Source: Liquorilactobacillus hordei DSM 19519
GTDB taxonomy: Bacteria; Bacillota; Bacilli; Lactobacillales; Lactobacillaceae
DNA length: 64,000 nucleotides
Assembly (NCBI RefSeq): GCF_019443985.1
Contig: NZ_CP049303.1
Coordinates: 1,674,001-1,738,000 of the forward strand
Direction of reading: 5' to 3'
Positions within the stretch are counted from its first letter, which is position 1; each line of letters begins with the position of its first letter. The position numbers and the translations under genes were made by a program. The notes beneath the pieces were generated by a model. That model saw only the letters and a list, made by a program, of their open reading frames with translations. It made no database searches and had not been told where the DNA came from. Of the stretch, positions 28,357 through 38,473 are shown piece by piece.

Positions 28357-28911
28357 TTGATAACCATGGAAAATATTATTCGCGAAGGTAACCCAACGTT
28401 GCGTGCTCGTGCAAAAGCAGTAACTTTCCCGATGAATGCTGAAAACAAAGAACTTGCAGGAAAAATGATGGAATTTCTTGAAAATAGCCAAGATCCTGAA
28501 ATTGCTGAAAAATACAAATTGCGTGCTGGAGTTGGTTTAGCTGCTCCACAAGTGGATGTTTCACTTCGAATGACAGCAGTCCTTGTTCCTGATGAGAATG
28601 GTGCCCCTCTTTTCAAACATGTTTTAGTTAATCCGACCATCTTAAGTGAATCAGTCAGAATGGCTGCACTCTCAGAAGGAGAAGGCTGTCTCTCAGTTGA
28701 CCGTGAAGTTCCTGGATATGTTCCTAGACATGATCGTATCACTTTACGCTGGTACGATTTAGATGGAAATAAACATGTCGAAAAACTACGTGATTATGTT
28801 GCTATTGTATGTCAACATGAGATCGATCATCTCAATGGAATACTTTTTTACGATCATATCAATAAGAAAAATCCATTTGAAACAGATCCTTCAACTATTT
28901 TAATTGGCTAA
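28357..28911 (+). CDS. def: Peptide deformylase (TTG start)
   Basis: Metalloenzyme that removes the N-formyl group from nascent proteins. The three motifs are all present: [13 protein letters not shown] and QHEIDH. The start is taken as TTG at 28357, giving MITMENI, because GGAGG (28344-28348) sits eight bases before it while the ATG at 28366 would be 17 bases away; Bacillus Def/YkrB also begins MITMEN. 184 aa is the length of the longer Gram-positive type. It is a single gene divergent from yktA, with a possible -10 TATAAT at 28318. Confidence 0.95.
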   Translation: MITMENIIREGNPTLRARAKAVTFPMNAENKELAGKMMEFLENSQDPEIAEKYKLRAGVGLAAPQVDVSLRMTAVLVPDENGAPLFKHVLVNPTILSESVRMAALSEGEGCLSVDREVPGYVPRHDRITLRWYDLDGNKHVEKLRDYVAIVCQHEIDHLNGILFYDHINKKNPFETDPSTILIG

Positions 28912-28946
28912 TTAGAAACCTTTACTTGCAACATAACAAAATTATT

Positions 28947-29020
28947 AAAAACCACCATAAATGCAAAACTGTCTACTGCTTATAACAGCATAGACGACAA
29001 GTATTTGTGGTGGTTTTGTT
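28947..29020 (+). terminator. def terminator
   Basis: Long hairpin: outer arms AAAACCACCA and TGGTGGTTTT, inner arms GTCTACTGCT and AGCATAGAC, with a T-rich tail. It lies between convergent genes and could also serve the minus-strand hypothetical gene at 29038. Confidence 0.85.
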
Positions 29021-29037
29021 TTGTAATTTGTTTTTTC

Positions 29038-29505
29038 TTAATCTACCCTACGAATATCTCTTAAATAATTAACTGTCCTCGCATTTATAGCATACGTAAT
29101 ATCAACTCTCAAAAGGTTACCTTCTTGCCATAAATCTGATACTACAAACACAGGAAAATTATCATATCTCTCTAAGTCTTTTTTTTGAGCATACTCCTGC
29201 ATATATTGTGTGAGCTCTGCTCGAAACTCATCATCAATTAACTTATGACTAACATCAACCTCATATTCATAAGCCATTACACCACTACCCCAGACATCTG
29301 AAAGCCTAGAAGTGCTAATTTCCAATTTAATTTCATTTTTCATAAGTCCCAGACGTTCAAGACTTGCAGCAAAGGCAGCATCTGTTATATCTTTATTTTT
29401 CTTTTGTAATTTAGCATTTGTTTTTGTCTTAATATTACGCATAATCGCTAATATACTAAACAAAATAACTAAAACCACTATCATCCAAGTTGTAATGTGT
29501 AACAC
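29038..29505 (-). CDS. Hypothetical membrane-anchored protein
   Basis: About 155 aa: one N-terminal membrane segment (residues about 5-24, MIVVLVILFSILAIM), then a charged extracytoplasmic or cytoplasmic domain with mixed helix and strand. No known motif is recognised. The start is uncertain: GTG at 29514 overlaps GGGGTGAG, so the next GTG at 29505, with that sequence as ribosome binding site, is preferred. It stands alone between def and rpoY. No function proposed. Confidence 0.7.
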   Translation of the reverse strand: MLHITTWMIVVLVILFSILAIMRNIKTKTNAKLQKKNKDITDAAFAASLERLGLMKNEIKLEISTSRLSDVWGSGVMAYEYEVDVSHKLIDDEFRAELTQYMQEYAQKKDLERYDNFPVFVVSDLWQEGNLLRVDITYAINARTVNYLRDIRRVD

Positions 29506-29745
29506 TTGTCTCACCCCGACTTTCGAAACAATTATAACACGTGTATTTAGAAAACATTATTAACTAACTGTTAATTTCAAAAGTTAAAGCCTACTTTATA
29601 TACTTCTAGATAAGTCTATGCTAAAATAGATACAATTATTGTGTATACAATCCATGTTCGGAATTGCAGATAGAAGTTACAACCTATTGTGTTCTACTAA
29701 AGGTAGAAGCAACAGAATTTAATATATTTAAGGAGTTATTATTTT

Positions 29746-29973
29746 ATGATTTACAAAGTATTTTATCAACCAACTACAAAATTTAATCCACGTCGTGAAA
29801 ACACTCAATCACTTTACATTGAGTCGGTTTCCGAAGTCATTGCGAGAAGTACAGTTGAAGAACAAACTGACTATAATATTGAATACCTTGAAGAGCTAAG
29901 CCCCAAAGCTCTTGAATATGAGCAACAAAACCCTGATTTTAAAATAACGGAGTTCAATAATGAAGAAGCCTAG
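29746..29973 (+). CDS. rpoY: DNA-dependent RNA polymerase epsilon subunit
   Basis: Small auxiliary RNA polymerase subunit of Firmicutes (formerly YkzG, DUF1447); 75 aa, beginning MIYKVFYQ and containing [12 protein letters not shown], both typical. It binds near the beta' jaw and has a fold like phage Gp2. AGGAG precedes the ATG. It overlaps rnjA by 14 nt, and the rpoY-rnjA pair is a strong Firmicute synteny marker. Confidence 0.95.
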   Translation: MIYKVFYQPTTKFNPRRENTQSLYIESVSEVIARSTVEEQTDYNIEYLEELSPKALEYEQQNPDFKITEFNNEEA

Positions 29974-31636
29974 TGTCAAAAACAACGAGACTGCGGTTTT
30001 TGCTGTTGGTGGCTTAGGGGAAATTGGGAAGAACACTTATGGTGTTCAATTTCAAGATGAGATTATTGTTGTCGATGCTGGAATAAAATTTCCAGAAGAT
30101 GAATTATTAGGTATAGACTATGTTATACCCGACTACCAATATCTTGTTGCCAATCAGCAAAAAATCAAAGCTCTTGTTATTACGCATGGTCATGAAGACC
30201 ATATTGGCGGTATCCCTTATTTACTAAAACAAGTTAATGTACCTATTTATGCCGGTCCTTTAGCACTTGCACTCATCAAAGGAAAACTTGAAGAACATGG
30301 ATTGTTAAGAACTACTGAGCTACATGAAATTGATGAAGATACAGTGCTAAAATTCCGGAAGACAAGTGTTTCATTTTTTAGAACTACTCATTCAATTCCT
30401 GATACATTAGGTGTGGCTGTTAAAACACCTAGTGGGACAGTTGTAGTTACTGGTGACTATAAATTCGACTTAACACCTGTGACGAATCAGCCACCTAATT
30501 TACAAAGGATGGCCAAATTAGGTAGCGATGGTGTCTTGTGTCTTTTATCTGATAGCACAAATGCTGAAATTCCTAATTTTACCAAGTCTGAACGCTGGGT
30601 AGGTAAGTCTATTAGACATATCTTTGAAAAGGTTGAAGGACGTATTATCTTTGCAACCTTTGCCTCCAACATTTCGCGTGTTCAACAGGCTGCTGAAGCT
30701 GCACTAGCAAAAGGACGTAAAATTGCTGTTTTTGGAAGAAGTATGGAGGCAGCAATTGTCAATGGACGAGAACTAGGCTACCTTAATATTCCTGATGATG
30801 CACTCGTTGATGCACGAGAAATTAATAGTCTTCCTGCAAATAAGGTCATGATTCTTTGTACTGGTTCCCAAGGTGAACCTATGGCAGCGTTAAGCCGAAT
30901 TGCTAATGGAACGCACAGACAAGTTGCAATCCAGCCCGGTGATACTGTTATTTTCTCAAGTTCACCTATTCCAGGAAACACCTTGAGTGTTAATCATGTT
31001 ATCAATGAATTAGAGGAAGCAGGAGCTGAAGTTATTCATGGTAAAGTAAATAATATTCATGCTTCTGGTCATGGTGGTCAAGAAGAGCAAAAATTAATGC
31101 TACGTTTGATGAAACCAAAATATTTTGTACCTGTTCATGGTGAGTATCGAATGTTAAAAATTCACACGGAACTTGCTGAAAAATGTGATGTCCCTCTCGA
31201 CAATTCATTTATTATGGAAAACGGGGATGTTTTAGCACTCACAAAAGATTCTGCTCGCATGGCTGGACACTTCAATGCAAATGATGTTTACGTTGATGGC
31301 TCAGGCGTTGGTGATATCGGTAATGTTGTATTACGTGATCGTAAGGTCCTCTCTGAGGAAGGTTTAGTAATTGTTGTTGCAACACTTGATCTTTCGAAAA
31401 AAGAAATCTTAGCTGGTCCTGATTTATTATCTCGTGGATTCATTTATATGCGTGAATCTGGTGAATTAATAGAACGTGGCCGAAAACGTCTTTTTCATGT
31501 AATTCGCAAAAATTTAGGGAAACCAAATTTGAGTGAGTTAATGTTGAAAGATGCAATCATTGAGGACTTAAGGGCATTCTTATTTGAACAAACTGAACGT
31601 TATCCAATGATTATACCAATGCTTGTAATTGTGTAG
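29960..31636 (+). CDS. rnjA: Ribonuclease J1
   Basis: Essential 5'-3' exo- and endoribonuclease for mRNA decay and rRNA maturation in Firmicutes. The 558-aa beta-CASP protein has the intact metal motif HGHEDH (residues 76-81), TGDYKFD and the later PVHGEYR ligand, unlike the J2 paralogue at 6047-7735. The start overlaps rpoY, so translation is probably coupled. It ends in a hairpin terminator. Confidence 0.96.
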   Translation: MKKPSVKNNETAVFAVGGLGEIGKNTYGVQFQDEIIVVDAGIKFPEDELLGIDYVIPDYQYLVANQQKIKALVITHGHEDHIGGIPYLLKQVNVPIYAGPLALALIKGKLEEHGLLRTTELHEIDEDTVLKFRKTSVSFFRTTHSIPDTLGVAVKTPSGTVVVTGDYKFDLTPVTNQPPNLQRMAKLGSDGVLCLLSDSTNAEIPNFTKSERWVGKSIRHIFEKVEGRIIFATFASNISRVQQAAEAALAKGRKIAVFGRSMEAAIVNGRELGYLNIPDDALVDAREINSLPANKVMILCTGSQGEPMAALSRIANGTHRQVAIQPGDTVIFSSSPIPGNTLSVNHVINELEEAGAEVIHGKVNNIHASGHGGQEEQKLMLRLMKPKYFVPVHGEYRMLKIHTELAEKCDVPLDNSFIMENGDVLALTKDSARMAGHFNANDVYVDGSGVGDIGNVVLRDRKVLSEEGLVIVVATLDLSKKEILAGPDLLSRGFIYMRESGELIERGRKRLFHVIRKNLGKPNLSELMLKDAIIEDLRAFLFEQTERYPMIIPMLVIV

Positions 31637-31655
31637 TTGTTATTTTATCAACTAA

Positions 31656-31696
31656 AGGGGCTGTAACAAAACAATTGTTTTGTGGCAGCCTCTTTG
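31656..31696 (+). terminator. rnjA terminator
   Basis: Stem GGCTGTAACAAAACA / TGTTTTGTGGCAGCC (31659-31690) followed by TCTTT, 20 bp after the rnjA stop. It is similar in sequence to the tig terminator hairpin at 2081-2110, including the flanking TTGCTA. Confidence 0.78.
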
Positions 31697-31731
31697 CTAG
31701 TTATAAATATTGTTTTGTTCTAACATTCATG

Positions 31732-31766
31732 AATAATTATTATTTTTATAAAAAATAATAATTATT
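31732..31766. repeat. Perfect AT-only palindrome
   Basis: Arms of 16 bp (AATAATTATTATTTTT and complement, 31732-31747 and 31751-31766) with a 3-nt loop, just upstream of a TATAAT at 31790-31795 that may drive the kinase-like gene. It could be a protein-binding site or a weak extra terminator of rnjA. Confidence 0.6.
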
Positions 31767-31830
31767 ACACAGAATACTCTCTAGACGGTTATAATATCTT
31801 GGGTGAACAAAAATAGGAAGGAGGATTACT

Positions 31831-32787
31831 TTGAAGAACTTTCTTTTCTTCATTGACAATCACTTTCTAAAAAGTGATTCCAACAGTGTTTGGGGCACCT
31901 TGGAAAGCGAATTACAACGTCAAGCAATTAATTATAAAGCTGTATTTATCAGTGATAACCGTCACATTGGGAATCTTTTGAAAAAAGCACTAAATAATAC
32001 CGAGGACAAAGATAATATCGTCGTAGTTTCAGTTGGACCTTCGACTCTCTTTCTGGATATCCTTGCAAAATTACGTAAGAATAATAAAAAACAGGTCCCA
32101 ATCGCATTTATCTTGATTAATGAAAAAAATAACTTTGCTACTAAAATTGGAGTTTCATCTAATCCAGTAACTGCATTAAAACAAATCTTAAATTCTGTGC
32201 ACCCTACTTCTTATAATTTAGGGTTAGTCGAAAACGCACAGGGCACAAATGAACAAATTTTTACTGATGAACTTATTGTTGGTTTTAGTGCTTATGTGAC
32301 AAGTCTTATCAAAAGTTCAAAATTCTATAGTCTACTTGTCAAATATCATTTGACATTTATTGCAGAATTTTGTGCAATGACAGATGCATTCATTAATCAA
32401 GAAGCTTTTTCTGTTACCACAAGACTCTCGCAAAAGTATAACTTCTTTAAAAGCTCTTTTTCAATTCATGTTAAAAATCAGCCTTTTTTGGATGACGAAA
32501 ATTCAGCAGAGCCAAATAATCTTCAGCTTGAAATAATAACTAATTTAAATCCATTTTCTTATTGGTTTGTCATTCTTGCTAGGAAATTTAAATTAACGTC
32601 AAAAGTTCCTTTCGTTCATTCTTTTGAGCAAAAAAAGATTCATCTCGTAATAAATTCACTTGAATTTAGCCAAATTGATAATCGACAACTTATTAATAAA
32701 TTTTATGATGCATATCTTAAATCTTTTTCTTACCCATTCTGGTTTGATGTCGACAGTGTTTCTATCTCAGAAAAAAGTAATTCATAA
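31831..32787 (+). CDS. Degenerate diacylglycerol-kinase-like protein (TTG start)
   Basis: A 318-aa protein whose layout resembles the DagK/LCB5/YegS lipid kinases: an N-terminal Rossmann-like half with FIDNHF at the position of the usual NP motif, VVVSVGPSTLFLDIL where the family has GGDGT, then a beta-rich C-terminal half. The nucleotide-binding GGDGT motif is missing, so kinase activity is doubtful. The start is TTG with GGAAGGAGG seven bases upstream. It has its own unit after rnjA. The assignment rests on fold-like pattern only and may be wrong. Confidence 0.5.
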   Translation: MKNFLFFIDNHFLKSDSNSVWGTLESELQRQAINYKAVFISDNRHIGNLLKKALNNTEDKDNIVVVSVGPSTLFLDILAKLRKNNKKQVPIAFILINEKNNFATKIGVSSNPVTALKQILNSVHPTSYNLGLVENAQGTNEQIFTDELIVGFSAYVTSLIKSSKFYSLLVKYHLTFIAEFCAMTDAFINQEAFSVTTRLSQKYNFFKSSFSIHVKNQPFLDDENSAEPNNLQLEIITNLNPFSYWFVILARKFKLTSKVPFVHSFEQKKIHLVINSLEFSQIDNRQLINKFYDAYLKSFSYPFWFDVDSVSISEKSNS

Positions 32788-32790
32788 TAA

Positions 32791-32841
32791 AAAAAATAAG
32801 AAGAAGCAGCTTCAATCTTGAAGTTACTCTTCTTATTTTTT
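32791..32841. terminator. Bidirectional terminator between the kinase-like gene and recD2
   Basis: Stem AAAAAATAAGAAGA ... TCTTCTTATTTTTT with an inner CTTCA/TGAAG pairing; A-runs and T-runs on both sides suit both converging genes. Confidence 0.88.
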
Positions 32842-32848
32842 AAATTAT

Positions 32849-35260
32849 TCAAAAAGAGGCTGGTGTAATTTCACCCATTCCAATCATTGGGTCAATCTTC
32901 CCGCTATTTATTAAATCCACTGTTAAAATGGTATTAGTTACATAATCTTCTCTTTTTTCTGAAACACTTTCTTCTGCTTTACTATCGTTATTGCCTTCTG
33001 ATGGACTAAAAACAGCTGTTAACCGTTTAACAAGTGTCGTTTCTCGATTAATTGCAACTTGTTTAACACTACTCATATACGCAGCTGGCTCACCCAATAG
33101 AATCAAAAAATCTTTGGCTCGTGTGACTGCAGTATATAAAAGATTACGATTAAGCATCCTAGTATATTGCTGGACCATTGGCAAAATAACCATTTTAAAC
33201 TCACTGCCCTGTGCTTTATGAATTGATATACAATAGGCTAAACGGATTTTTATCCAATCTTTACGCTTAAATTCAACCTCATTATCATCAAAATCAATTA
33301 TCAAAGACTCCTGATGATCCTTGCTTTCCTTAGCAGTAACAATCCCCACAATTTCACCAATGTCTCCATTAAATATATTATTTTCAGGTGAATTTACGAG
33401 ATGCAACACCTTATCACCAATTCTAAAATGCAGTTTGTTAAACTCAACTTGTTTCTTTCCTGTAACATGGGGATTTAAGATTTCTTGTAACATCTCATTT
33501 AACTTGTCAATTCCAGCAGGTCCTCGATACATAGGAGCCAGTATTTGAAAATCTCGTGTTTTGAATCCCTTAGACTTGGCCTTTTCAACCACTTGGCGGA
33601 CTACATTCTCAATCTGATAAGCATTGCATTCAATGAACGAGCGATCACTCTTACCTTGTTTGATATCAGTCGGCAAAGTTCCATTCTTAATTGCATGTGC
33701 CAAAGTAATAACTGAAGATTCATTTTCTTGACGATAGATTGCTTTCAATTCAATCTTAGGCAAATCTGGACTTGCCAACAAATCGGCAAATACTTGCCCT
33801 GGTCCCACTGAAGGTAATTGGTCTTTATCACCAACAAAGATAACCTGCATATTTGTTGGAATGGCATCCATTAAGGTATCGAATAATCCTGTATCCACCA
33901 TAGACATTTCATCAACAATCAATAAACTTCCTTCCAATTGATTGTGCTCACGTTCGTCTTCATCACCACTGCTCAATCCTAATAAACGATGAATCGTGCT
34001 AGCAGGCAGTCCTGTTGTTTCATTCATTCTTTTAGATGCTCTACCTGTTGGTGCAGCTAAAAGAATTGGAAATTGTTCATTCTTATATTCATTGATGTCT
34101 AACGAAATGTCTTTCAATGCAGCATAAATCGCTACAATACCATTAATAATAGTTGTCTTTCCTGTTCCAGGCCCGCCCGTCAGCAAATAGATTTTGGATT
34201 GGAGTGCTTCTTTGATTGCCTTAATCTGATCAATCCCATATTTTATCCCAAGCTGTTCTTCAACTTTTTCTATCAATTGTGCAAATTCATTTTCAAAACC
34301 ACTGTCAATTTTAATTTTTGTTTCCTTAATCTCTTTAATTCTCTCAGCAATTCGCCACTCGGACTCATAATATTTTCTCAAGTATATTCTATTTTCTTCT
34401 GCAACTACAATCCCATCATTTGCTAATTCCAAAAGTTGATCGGCAAGTAAATCTGGTGAGAGTTGAACTCTTCGGCTATTACTCAATAGAACCATTGTTT
34501 GATTCAATAATTGCTCTGCATTTGTATATGTATCGCCCTTTTCCTGACAAATATCATATATTCCCTGAAGAAGTCCTGCCTTAATTCTTTGTGGTGTATC
34601 AGCCGCTAAACCAATTTTTTCCGCAATTTGATCAGCACGTTTGAACCCGATCCCTGGAATTTCTCGTGCTAATTTATATGGATCTTCATGAATAACTTCA
34701 ATTGTTTTTTCACGATAGCGATTATAAATCGATGATGCCATTTGGCTACCAAATCCGAAACCATTGAGCTCGATAATGATTTGCTGTGTTCCGTTATTAG
34801 CCTTTAAATTTTCAATTAAAGTTGCTTGTTGTTTTTGACTGAGTCCCAATTTTTTTACTTTTTTTTCGTCAGCAATAATCTGTTCAATTGCGTCCATGCC
34901 CAATATTTCAACGATTTTTGCAGCTGACTTCTCACCAATTCCAACAAAAGCATCGCTTGACAAATAAGTAATTAATCCTGCTTTACTAGAAGGCATTTCA
35001 TTTTGGTAGTTAAAAACTTGAAACTGTTGTCCATATCGTGGATGAGTTACTAATTTACCTACAAATCGATATTCGATTCCTTCATTAATATCAGCAAAGC
35101 TACCTGTTGCAACAATCTCTTTTTCATCCCAATTAAAATTAGCTTGTGCAATTTTAACTTGTACTACTTTATAGAAAGTCTCTGGGCTCTCAAAGAAAAT
35201 GGCATCTACACTACCAACCATATACTTTTCAGTCTCATCATTCGTATTTAGCAAATCCAA
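32849..35260 (-). CDS. recD2: ATP-dependent DNA helicase RecD2 (YrrC)
   Basis: 5'-3' helicase of the RecD2 type, not part of RecBCD, implicated in replication and recombination repair. It has an N-terminal OB-like extension, helix-hairpin-helix motifs (GIGEKSAAKIVE, GIGFKRADQIAE, about 105-215), Walker A GGPGTGKTT, VDEMSMVD and the UvrD C-terminal motif CISIHKAQGSEF. About 803 aa. The start is set at TTG 35260: a GTG three codons earlier overlaps the ribosome binding site AAGGGTGAG, which is correctly spaced for the TTG. The TPR gene 20 nt upstream is co-transcribed. Confidence 0.94.
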   Translation of the reverse strand: MDLLNTNDETEKYMVGSVDAIFFESPETFYKVVQVKIAQANFNWDEKEIVATGSFADINEGIEYRFVGKLVTHPRYGQQFQVFNYQNEMPSSKAGLITYLSSDAFVGIGEKSAAKIVEILGMDAIEQIIADEKKVKKLGLSQKQQATLIENLKANNGTQQIIIELNGFGFGSQMASSIYNRYREKTIEVIHEDPYKLAREIPGIGFKRADQIAEKIGLAADTPQRIKAGLLQGIYDICQEKGDTYTNAEQLLNQTMVLLSNSRRVQLSPDLLADQLLELANDGIVVAEENRIYLRKYYESEWRIAERIKEIKETKIKIDSGFENEFAQLIEKVEEQLGIKYGIDQIKAIKEALQSKIYLLTGGPGTGKTTIINGIVAIYAALKDISLDINEYKNEQFPILLAAPTGRASKRMNETTGLPASTIHRLLGLSSGDEDEREHNQLEGSLLIVDEMSMVDTGLFDTLMDAIPTNMQVIFVGDKDQLPSVGPGQVFADLLASPDLPKIELKAIYRQENESSVITLAHAIKNGTLPTDIKQGKSDRSFIECNAYQIENVVRQVVEKAKSKGFKTRDFQILAPMYRGPAGIDKLNEMLQEILNPHVTGKKQVEFNKLHFRIGDKVLHLVNSPENNIFNGDIGEIVGIVTAKESKDHQESLIIDFDDNEVEFKRKDWIKIRLAYCISIHKAQGSEFKMVILPMVQQYTRMLNRNLLYTAVTRAKDFLILLGEPAAYMSSVKQVAINRETTLVKRLTAVFSPSEGNNDSKAEESVSEKREDYVTNTILTVDLINSGKIDPMIGMGEITPASF

Positions 35261-35280
35261 TTGACTCACCCTTCTGTTTC

Positions 35281-35928
35281 TTATTTCTTCTGTTTTGCAA
35301 TTATTGTCTTTTGAATATCTATTATCTGCCCTTTCATTTTAATAAAGGATTTATAATCTATTTTTTGCGCTATTTCAAAATAACTATCGGCTTGTTCTTT
35401 TCCATCAAGAATTAAGGCAATTATCCCTCTTTGAAAGATTGCATCAAAATTACGTGGTTCATTTGCTAAAACCTCATCGAAATATTTTCTTGCATTTTGA
35501 AAATCACCTAAAGCCAAAAAGTTGCTGGCAATTAGTTGCTTTGCCCCCACATTTCTAGTTGTAAGTGCATAAGCTAACGATCTTTTGTAATCTCCTAAAG
35601 CATATTCGCACTGGGCAATCATCAAAATTGCATTATCATTGAGTTTTGTTCCTTTGACTACTCTAAAATAGTTAATTGCCTTTTGAAAGTCCCCTGCGCT
35701 ATATAAAACATTACCTAAGCCATAATTCAACAAATCAAGTTCAGTTTTTCCACTAAATAATCCTGAGGTTTTTAATAATAATTGTTTTGCCTGTTCATAA
35801 TCTTTTAGTTCAGTTAGTAATACACTCAATTCATAATATGATCTAACTTCATTTGGATTATCATCAATCTTTTCAACCGCTTTTTGAACTAATTTTTGTG
35901 CCTCAGCGTTCATTTGCTTTCTATTCAT
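35281..35928 (-). CDS. Tetratricopeptide repeat protein
   Basis: A 215-aa soluble protein made almost wholly of TPR helices; clear repeat units are YELSVLLTELKDYEQAKQLL, NYGLGNVLYSAGDFQKAINYF, IAQCEYALGDYKRSLAYAL and ASNFLALGDFQNARKYF. It probably mediates protein contacts. It lies between recD2 and the histidine phosphatase, like yrrB next to yrrC (recD2) and trmU (mnmA) in Bacillus. AAGGAAG precedes the ATG. Confidence 0.88.
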   Translation of the reverse strand: MNRKQMNAEAQKLVQKAVEKIDDNPNEVRSYYELSVLLTELKDYEQAKQLLLKTSGLFSGKTELDLLNYGLGNVLYSAGDFQKAINYFRVVKGTKLNDNAILMIAQCEYALGDYKRSLAYALTTRNVGAKQLIASNFLALGDFQNARKYFDEVLANEPRNFDAIFQRGIIALILDGKEQADSYFEIAQKIDYKSFIKMKGQIIDIQKTIIAKQKK

Positions 35929-35945
35929 TCACTCACTTCCTTGTA

Positions 35946-36599
35946 CTATACTGTATCACTTTGATCAAGCTTTCTATTCAGATAATCCGTCTTATTCCAT
36001 TCTAAACAATCAAAGTTCACTGCGTCATTTGTCTTAAGTATTGTAGTACTAGTATTGGATAAACCACCCGCTTTTCGCAGATCCTCAAGTGAATACCCTA
36101 ATAAATGTCTGATTTCTGCACAAAGAGCTGCTCCATGACTGACAATGATTACATTTCCATTTGGATGTTCTTTACATATCCTTTGAATAATTGGTGTCAT
36201 TCTTGAAAAAAGCTCTTGAAAACTCTCACCCGAAATATTTTTTGCATTATATAAATCTGGATGATTTCGAAAAGCATCTAATTCTCTGGGAAACTTCTTG
36301 GCAACATCTGTAAACAACATTCCCTCCATTTCACCGAGATTAAACTCACTTAAACCTATATTTTTTTCTACAGCTAATTCTTGTGGCAAGGCCCTGGCTA
36401 ACTCAGAAGCCGTTACAAAAGCACGTTTAATCGGACTACAATATATTTTTTCAAATTTTTCATTTTTGAGATAATTCGCCAACATCTTTATTTCAGTATG
36501 ACTCTCTGGTAATAACTCTGAGTCACCCTTTGCACCTTGATATCTACCTTCTAAATTCCAAATAGTTTTCCCATGCCTAATAAAAAATAATCTAGTCAT
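35946..36599 (-). CDS. Histidine phosphatase (phosphoglycerate-mutase-like) family protein
   Basis: A 217-aa member of histidine phosphatase clan 1. The catalytic loop is FIRHGKT (His about 9) and the second histidine is VSHGAAL near residue 155; the general acid region ELNLGEMEG (SEFNLGEMEG) is present. The substrate is not predictable; such enzymes in lactobacilli are often called GpmB-like but are rarely true mutases. The ATG has AGGAGG six bases upstream; a TTG two codons earlier is rejected. It is the first gene of the unit with the TPR gene and recD2. Confidence 0.88.
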   Translation of the reverse strand: MTRLFFIRHGKTIWNLEGRYQGAKGDSELLPESHTEIKMLANYLKNEKFEKIYCSPIKRAFVTASELARALPQELAVEKNIGLSEFNLGEMEGMLFTDVAKKFPRELDAFRNHPDLYNAKNISGESFQELFSRMTPIIQRICKEHPNGNVIIVSHGAALCAEIRHLLGYSLEDLRKAGGLSNTSTTILKTNDAVNFDCLEWNKTDYLNRKLDQSDTV

Positions 36600-36765
36600 G
36601 CTCAACCTCCTTTTATGTCACCTTTAATTATGCCATTCTTTTTGGTTATTATCATTATTTTTTCATTACTTTGTTTCAATTAGTTATGAAAATTACATCT
36701 CAAATGTATCAAAAAAGTTGTGAGACATCAGCATTTCTATTTAATGGGTAAAAATGTACAGAACT

Positions 36766-36885
36766 TAAAAAGGCTGAAGCAAAATTTAACTTTTGCTTCA
36801 ACCTCGTTAATTATTCCGTATAAACATGTTTTGTAAGTTAAGGAAGAACTGATAATTTTTATCATCCATTGATTTTACATTCAAT
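36766..36885 (+). repeat. Interspersed hairpin/foldback repeat, copy E (short)
   Basis: Hairpin AGGCTGAAGCAAAA / TTTTGCTTCAACCT (36771-36804) followed by TTATTCCGTATAAACATGTTT, which parallels the start of the body in copies C and D. The foldback half is missing or too diverged. It ends next to the mnmA stop. Reading leftward from mnmA it could act as the terminator. The rest of the 288-bp gap shows nothing. Confidence 0.6.
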
Positions 36886-36887
36886 TT

Positions 36888-38033
<1,146 letters not shown>

Positions 38034-38089
38034 TCAATATAGATTCTGAATCTCTACGAGTTGAAGGTCGTATTATTTCAGTAAGATTC

Positions 38090-38118
38090 ATTATAGCTAG
38101 TTCATTAATCTTTGACAA
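38090..38118 (-). promoter_or_regulatory. mnmA promoter
   Basis: Minus strand -35 TTGTCA (38113-38118), 17-bp spacer, perfect -10 TATAAT (38090-38095). Confidence 0.7.
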
Positions 38119-38128
38119 GTCAAGTTGA

Positions 38129-38470
38129 CTATTTCTCACTTAATATAGAACGTTCTTTTAAATTATCGATTACAAAATTGAGTTGTTCGATATGTTTTTC
38201 GATATCTGTTCCTTTAAAAATATTAATTTCTTTTAAGCCATTGGCACTTGTCACACCTATTTTAAAGGTTTGTAAATCACTGCTAATTGTAACTTTTAAT
38301 TTTATACTTGCATTGTATGGAGAAGATGGATCTAAAGGTCTTTCAAGTATAAACTTACCTCCTTTGCTCTCCATAAAACCTACGTCGCGCAAGGTATATT
38401 TCTTAATTTCATCACTTAATACAAAAGTGCGCTTATCGCCCAAAATCTTAGCTTCTTTAGTATATGCCAT
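38129..38470 (-). CDS. DUF1831 domain protein
   Basis: A 113-aa cytosolic protein of the DUF1831 family, found mainly in lactobacilli and next to cysteine desulfurase genes. Characteristic stretches are YTLRDVGFMESKGGKF and GGKFILERPLDPSSPYNAS. It follows iscS by three bases, so a role connected with sulfur transfer is a reasonable but unproven inference. Confidence 0.85.
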   Translation of the reverse strand: MAYTKEAKILGDKRTFVLSDEIKKYTLRDVGFMESKGGKFILERPLDPSSPYNASIKLKVTISSDLQTFKIGVTSANGLKEINIFKGTDIEKHIEQLNFVIDNLKERSILSEK

Positions 38471-38473
38471 TAG

